Source: Proteiniphilum acetatigenes DSM 18083
Lineage (GTDB): Bacteria > Bacteroidota > Bacteroidia > Bacteroidales > Dysgonomonadaceae
Assembly: GCF_000380985.1 (NCBI RefSeq)
Contig: NZ_KB905698.1
Location: 123,164 to 187,163 of the forward strand
DNA length: 64,000 bases
Direction of reading: 5' to 3'
Shown here: one piece after another, positions 60,566 to 64,000 of the stretch
Layout: every line of letters starts with the position of its first letter
How positions within the stretch are numbered: the stretch's first letter is position 1
The notes under the pieces: model-generated
The model's database searches: none
What the model was told of the DNA's origin: nothing
What the model saw: only the letters and a program-made list of their open reading frames with translations
Position numbers and translations under genes: made by a program

Positions 60566-62353
60566 ATGAGAATTGCTTTTCTTTCAAGCCTCGACCCCGG
60601 TGACATCAATCATTGGTCGGGCACTTTATATTATATTTTCCGGTCGTTGCAACTAGAGCATGAATTGGAATGGATAGGCGGTGATTTTTTAGAAAAAGCA
60701 AAGCAAAAACATTATAGTGAGAGCAGGATCCATACACCCTTTATTCCGGAATTGTATTCTCCGTTGTTTGCTGAAATGGCATCAGACATTTTATATAAAC
60801 ATGACAAGTTTGACCTGGTTGTTGCCCGGGATTGTTTTTTTATTGCTTATCTGAAGGTAGATATCCCTATTGTGTATATTGGAGATACCACGTTTGACCT
60901 AATCCGGGAATCGTGGAGAATTACTCATGACAATACCATACGGTTATTGGATGATATTGAGAAAAGAGCTATTTTAAATACCGACTACATTATTTATAGT
61001 TCCCAATGGGCAAAGGAAAATGCAATAACCCACTACGGAGCAGATCTTTCCAAAATAGAGGTTGTGGAATTTGGTGCTAATATAACGAAAGTGCCTGTGA
61101 TAGAAGATATTCAAATTCCGGAAGAAACGCTTTGCAACTTGTTGTTCATCGGGAAAGATTGGAAAAGGAAAGGAGGGGATAAGGTCGTTGAAACATTCAA
61201 TCTGTTGAAAAAAAGAAATTTCAATTGTACGCTTACGATTATAGGTTGCAACCCTGACTTGAATAACTCTGATCCTGATTTAAGGATCATTCCGTTTATC
61301 AATAAATCACAAGCAGAGGATACAGAGTTGTTCCATCAGATTATGCGGACCACGCATTTTCTTCTCTTTCCCACCAATTTCGATTGTTTTGGGATTGTTT
61401 TTTGTGAAGCATCTGCTTATGGGATCCCTTCTATTACTGCCGATGTTGGTGGGGTGGGACAGGTAATAAAAGAAGGAAAGAACGGTTATTTACTTTCCGC
61501 CGACGCGCAGGCGGGAGAATATGCCAGTTTGATTGAAACGCTTTTCAACGATAAAGAACAGTATCATGGTTTGAGGGAATCGTCACGTAAAGAATTTGAG
61601 ACCCGCTTGAACTGGAATACCTGGAGCATAAAAGTCGATAAGATACTAAAACAGGTTGGAGAATTAAGCAAGGGCCAAAATAAAAACTCATACTATTCTG
61701 ATTTTTATATACCCGTTTACACTGTTAACTTGAAGGAGAGGTTAGACCGCCGATCTCATATCAAACAACAGTTTGAAGGCAGACGAGAGTTTAACGTTGA
61801 TATCGTGGAAGGGGAACAGCACCCTGCAGGTACAATCGGATTATGGCAAAGTTTGGTGAAAGTGGTCAATATGGCGATGGAAAGGGAAGATGAGATTATT
61901 GTTTTTTGTGAAGACGATCATCTTTTTACAGAAAATTATGACCGTGATTTTTTCTTGCGGAACATTGTTGATGCCGGGAAAAAAGGTGCTGAACTTTTAT
62001 CTGGTGGTGTTAGCGGCTTCGGTATGGCTGTCCCGGTATCGCCTTATCTATATTGGATAGACTGGTACTGGGGTAACCAGTTCCTGGTTATTTTCCAATC
62101 CCTTTTTCAACGTATCATTGATTATAAATTTAAAGAAAATGATATGGCTGATTTGGTACTGTCGGCTTTAACGAGCAAGAAAATGGTCATTTACCCCTTT
62201 ATCTCCGTCCAGAAGGAATTTGGCTATTCGGATATAAATAAACCGAATGAAATACCCGGTTCAGTGGTTAACTTGTTTACTAAAGCAGCAAGAAGGATTT
62301 CAATCATCCACGGGGTAAGTCATTTTTATAATTATGGAAATAGAAAAGAATGA
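60566..62353 (+). CDS. bifunctional glycosyltransferase (GT4 + GT25-like fusion)
   Basis: This 595-residue protein joins two glycosyltransferases. The N-terminal ~370 residues are GT4: LLFIGKDWKRKGGDKVVETF, FLLFPTNFDCFGIVFCEASA (E of the donor site) and YGIPSITADVGGVGQVIKEG. After a short linker, residues ~388-590 resemble GT25 (LPS/collagen-type transferases): IPVYTVNLKERLDRRSHIKQ, IIVFCEDDHLF (metal/donor acidic cluster) and ELLSGGVSGFG. The fusion suggests two successive additions to one acceptor. The 3' end overlaps the HlyD gene by 20 bases, coupling it to the exporter, which fits modification of the exported substrate. No signal peptide, so it acts in the cytosol. Confidence 0.85.
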   Translation: MRIAFLSSLDPGDINHWSGTLYYIFRSLQLEHELEWIGGDFLEKAKQKHYSESRIHTPFIPELYSPLFAEMASDILYKHDKFDLVVARDCFFIAYLKVDIPIVYIGDTTFDLIRESWRITHDNTIRLLDDIEKRAILNTDYIIYSSQWAKENAITHYGADLSKIEVVEFGANITKVPVIEDIQIPEETLCNLLFIGKDWKRKGGDKVVETFNLLKKRNFNCTLTIIGCNPDLNNSDPDLRIIPFINKSQAEDTELFHQIMRTTHFLLFPTNFDCFGIVFCEASAYGIPSITADVGGVGQVIKEGKNGYLLSADAQAGEYASLIETLFNDKEQYHGLRESSRKEFETRLNWNTWSIKVDKILKQVGELSKGQNKNSYYSDFYIPVYTVNLKERLDRRSHIKQQFEGRREFNVDIVEGEQHPAGTIGLWQSLVKVVNMAMEREDEIIVFCEDDHLFTENYDRDFFLRNIVDAGKKGAELLSGGVSGFGMAVPVSPYLYWIDWYWGNQFLVIFQSLFQRIIDYKFKENDMADLVLSALTSKKMVIYPFISVQKEFGYSDINKPNEIPGSVVNLFTKAARRISIIHGVSHFYNYGNRKE

Positions 62354-63677
62354 TAATTTTTCAAATTTACCGGCCGTTATTCCCAAACAACCGGACTTTC
62401 CAACGGAACGGTCGGAAGAAGTGCAATCCATCATCGAGCGTATGCCCACCTACTGGGCCAAATGGGTGGCGCTTTGCGTGGGCGTTCTGATAGGGATTAT
62501 CATTTTATTGGGTTTCCTGATAAAATACCCCGACACGGTAGACGGGCAGGTATCGGTTACGGCCGTAACCGCACCGGTACGCCTGGTGGCCAACACCAGC
62601 GGACGGCTTATCCTGCTGCAGCCGGATAAGACACACATACAGGAAGGATCCGTAATTTCCTATATCGAAAGCGGGGCCGACTACAGGCATATCCTCTGGG
62701 TGGATTCCCTGCTGAATAACCCGGCATCGTTTGAAAACCAATATTGTATTTTACCCGACTCCCTCCTGCTGGGCGACGTGAGTTCCGCATACAATGCCTT
62801 TATGCTTTCCCGGCTTCAATACGAAAGGTTGTTGTCCTCAGATATTTATACTACCATGCGGCAAAACCTGCAGAATCAGGTCAATTCCGACAAGCTGGTC
62901 ATTGAGAACCTTAATGAGGAATTAAAGCTGAAAACCCATATACTGGCAGACTCCGAACACCGGCTAAGACAAGACAGTATCCTGCTGGACAAGGAAGTGA
63001 TCAGCGAGCAGGATTACCAACAGCAACGTACCTCACACCTCTCGCTAAAGGAATCCCGGCTGAACCTGGAAAGCAGCCGTTTATTGAAACAATCGGAAAT
63101 CAGCCGCAATATGATGGAAATACAACGGATCTGGTTGGAAGAAACGGAAAGCAAGGAAAAAACCTACTCCGAATTCATCACGCAGAAGAATGCCCTGGCC
63201 AATGCGGTGAGCCTCTGGAAGGAGCGTTACCTGCAATACAGCCCGGTGGAGGGGGAACTGGAATACCTCGGCTTCTGGCGCGACAACAGCTTCGTGCAGT
63301 CGGGGCAGGAACTGTTCACGGTGATCCCCGACAGGAACAACATCCTGGGGGAAGTGATGATACCCTCTTTCGGAGCCGGGAAAGTGGAAGCGGGACAAAC
63401 GGCGAACGTAAAGATCAATAACTACCCCTACGACGAATACGGGTTGCTCAAAGGGGTTGTAAAATCCGTTTCGCGTATTACCAAAAAGATAGAAACAGCC
63501 AATGGAACAAGCGACGCCTACCTGGTAGTGATCGATTTCCCCGGAGGGACAACCACCAACTTCGGGAAATTCCTCCCGCTCGACTTCGAGTCGAAAGGGA
63601 CGGCCGAGATCATCACCAAAAGGAAACGCCTTATCGAACGGCTGTTTGACAACCTGAAAGCGAAGACTGAGAAATAA
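62334..63677 (+). CDS. HlyD-family periplasmic adaptor of an ABC exporter
   Basis: This 447-residue membrane-fusion protein links an inner-membrane ABC exporter with an outer-membrane channel. Seen: a cytosolic N-terminus, one membrane helix at ~42-64 (WVALCVGVLIGIIILLGFLI), a half-lipoyl/beta segment at ~70-110 (VTAPVRLVANTSGRLILLQP), a long coiled coil (~165-290, LVIENLNEELKLKTHILADS, SEQDYQQQRTSHLSLKESRL) and a closing beta-barrel region with VMIPSFGAGKVEAGQTANVK. It overlaps the preceding gene by 20 bases and precedes the C39-type ABC gene by 33. Base composition is much richer in G+C than in the genes before it. Confidence 0.92.
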   Translation: MEIEKNDNFSNLPAVIPKQPDFPTERSEEVQSIIERMPTYWAKWVALCVGVLIGIIILLGFLIKYPDTVDGQVSVTAVTAPVRLVANTSGRLILLQPDKTHIQEGSVISYIESGADYRHILWVDSLLNNPASFENQYCILPDSLLLGDVSSAYNAFMLSRLQYERLLSSDIYTTMRQNLQNQVNSDKLVIENLNEELKLKTHILADSEHRLRQDSILLDKEVISEQDYQQQRTSHLSLKESRLNLESSRLLKQSEISRNMMEIQRIWLEETESKEKTYSEFITQKNALANAVSLWKERYLQYSPVEGELEYLGFWRDNSFVQSGQELFTVIPDRNNILGEVMIPSFGAGKVEAGQTANVKINNYPYDEYGLLKGVVKSVSRITKKIETANGTSDAYLVVIDFPGGTTTNFGKFLPLDFESKGTAEIITKRKRLIERLFDNLKAKTEK

Positions 63678-63710
63678 ACAACAAATAATAAACGACAGGA
63701 AGGCAAGCAT

Positions 63711-64000
63711 ATGTTATTCAACCGTTTCCCCGTGGAATACCAGATGGACTCGCAGGATTGCGGGCCGGCATCATTGAAGGTCATCGCCAAACATTTCGGG
63801 AAATTCTATTCGCTGCAATACCTGCGCGACCGTTGCGGGATTACCAAAGAAGGCGTTTCACTGCTCGACCTGAGCACCGGCGCCGAAAGCATCGGACTGC
63901 GCACCCTGGCCATCAAATGCACCGTCGACGATGTGGTGAACAGCATCCCCTTCCCCGCCATTGTCTTCTGGAACGACAACCACTTTGTGGTGGCGTATGC
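63711..64000 (+). CDS. C39-peptidase ABC exporter, N-terminal part (3' end outside window)
   Basis: The ATG at 63711 opens a frame to the window end (96 codons visible). These encode a C39 peptidase domain, the part of peptidase-containing ABC transporters that cuts the leader of the cargo after a double glycine during export. The catalytic cysteine is Cys17 in SQDCGPASLKVIAKHFG, and the catalytic histidine is His91 in NDNHFVVAY; the third residue lies beyond the window. FNRFPVEYQMD before the cysteine is typical of Bacteroidota members. The membrane and ATPase domains must lie downstream. Its natural cargo is the GG-leader CHAP protein at 58464. Confidence 0.9.
   Translation, partial: MLFNRFPVEYQMDSQDCGPASLKVIAKHFGKFYSLQYLRDRCGITKEGVSLLDLSTGAESIGLRTLAIKCTVDDVVNSIPFPAIVFWNDNHFVVAY

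Overview
The window comes from a Bacteroidota genome, most likely order Bacteroidales. The evidence is paired SusC/SusD-type outer-membrane proteins, ECF sigma/FecR pairs, many lipoproteins, leaders with weak or no Shine-Dalgarno, and several upstream boxes matching the TAnnTTTG form of the Bacteroidota -7 element. Every intact gene lies on the + strand. No tRNA, rRNA or CRISPR array was seen.

Layout. (1) 1-3031: the end of an RND drug-efflux operon (permease C-terminal half plus TolC-like lipoprotein). (2) 3183-5593: an ECF sigma factor, a decayed RelE-type toxin-antitoxin module, a second truncated copy of the sigma 3' end, and a FecR anti-sigma factor. (3) 5881-28969: a first polysaccharide utilization region: SusC/SusD, FAD oxidoreductase, GH2-like and GH3 glycosidases, a putative surface lipoprotein, four sulfatases, another FAD oxidoreductase, a Tat-exported sugar isomerase/epimerase-like protein and a CstA-family permease. 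It ends at a strong terminator. (4) 29056-29287: a sulfatase remnant on the minus strand. (5) 29371-36641: a second sigma/FecR/SusC/SusD set ending at a terminator. (6) 36749-54996: a tandem-FAD oxidoreductase, two more FAD oxidoreductases, a second CstA-family permease and a second isomerase/epimerase, three sulfatases, an acetyl-xylan-esterase-like enzyme, an alkaline-phosphatase-superfamily lipoprotein, and an endonuclease/exonuclease/phosphatase + metallophosphatase fusion. (7) 55277-64000: an unrelated, mostly AT-rich cluster: LanC-like protein, GT4, GT2, a GG-leader CHAP hydrolase, a candidate immunity protein, a MITE-like element, a GT4-GT25 fusion, an HlyD-type adaptor and the start of a C39-peptidase ABC transporter.

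How the parts may work together. Both SusC proteins carry an N-terminal STN signalling domain and lie downstream of sigma/FecR genes, so each locus is probably switched on by its own substrate through the outer membrane. The enzymes point to a sulfated, possibly acylated glycan: seven intact sulfatases (all with a serine at the formylglycine site), an esterase and two glycosidases. Six FAD-binding units in five exported proteins, plus two exported isomerase/epimerase-like proteins and two CstA-like permeases, suggest an oxidative step in glycan breakdown outside the cytoplasm. The FAD-oxidoreductase/epimerase/CstA/sulfatase set occurs twice, and a sulfatase fragment beside the second set supports block duplication followed by decay.

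The strongest candidate for an undescribed system is the last cluster: a possibly glycosylated, GG-leader, CHAP-domain peptidoglycan hydrolase exported by a C39-peptidase ABC/HlyD machine, next to a candidate immunity protein. A second candidate is a dispersed intergenic repeat whose hairpin arms change in a compensatory way between copies.
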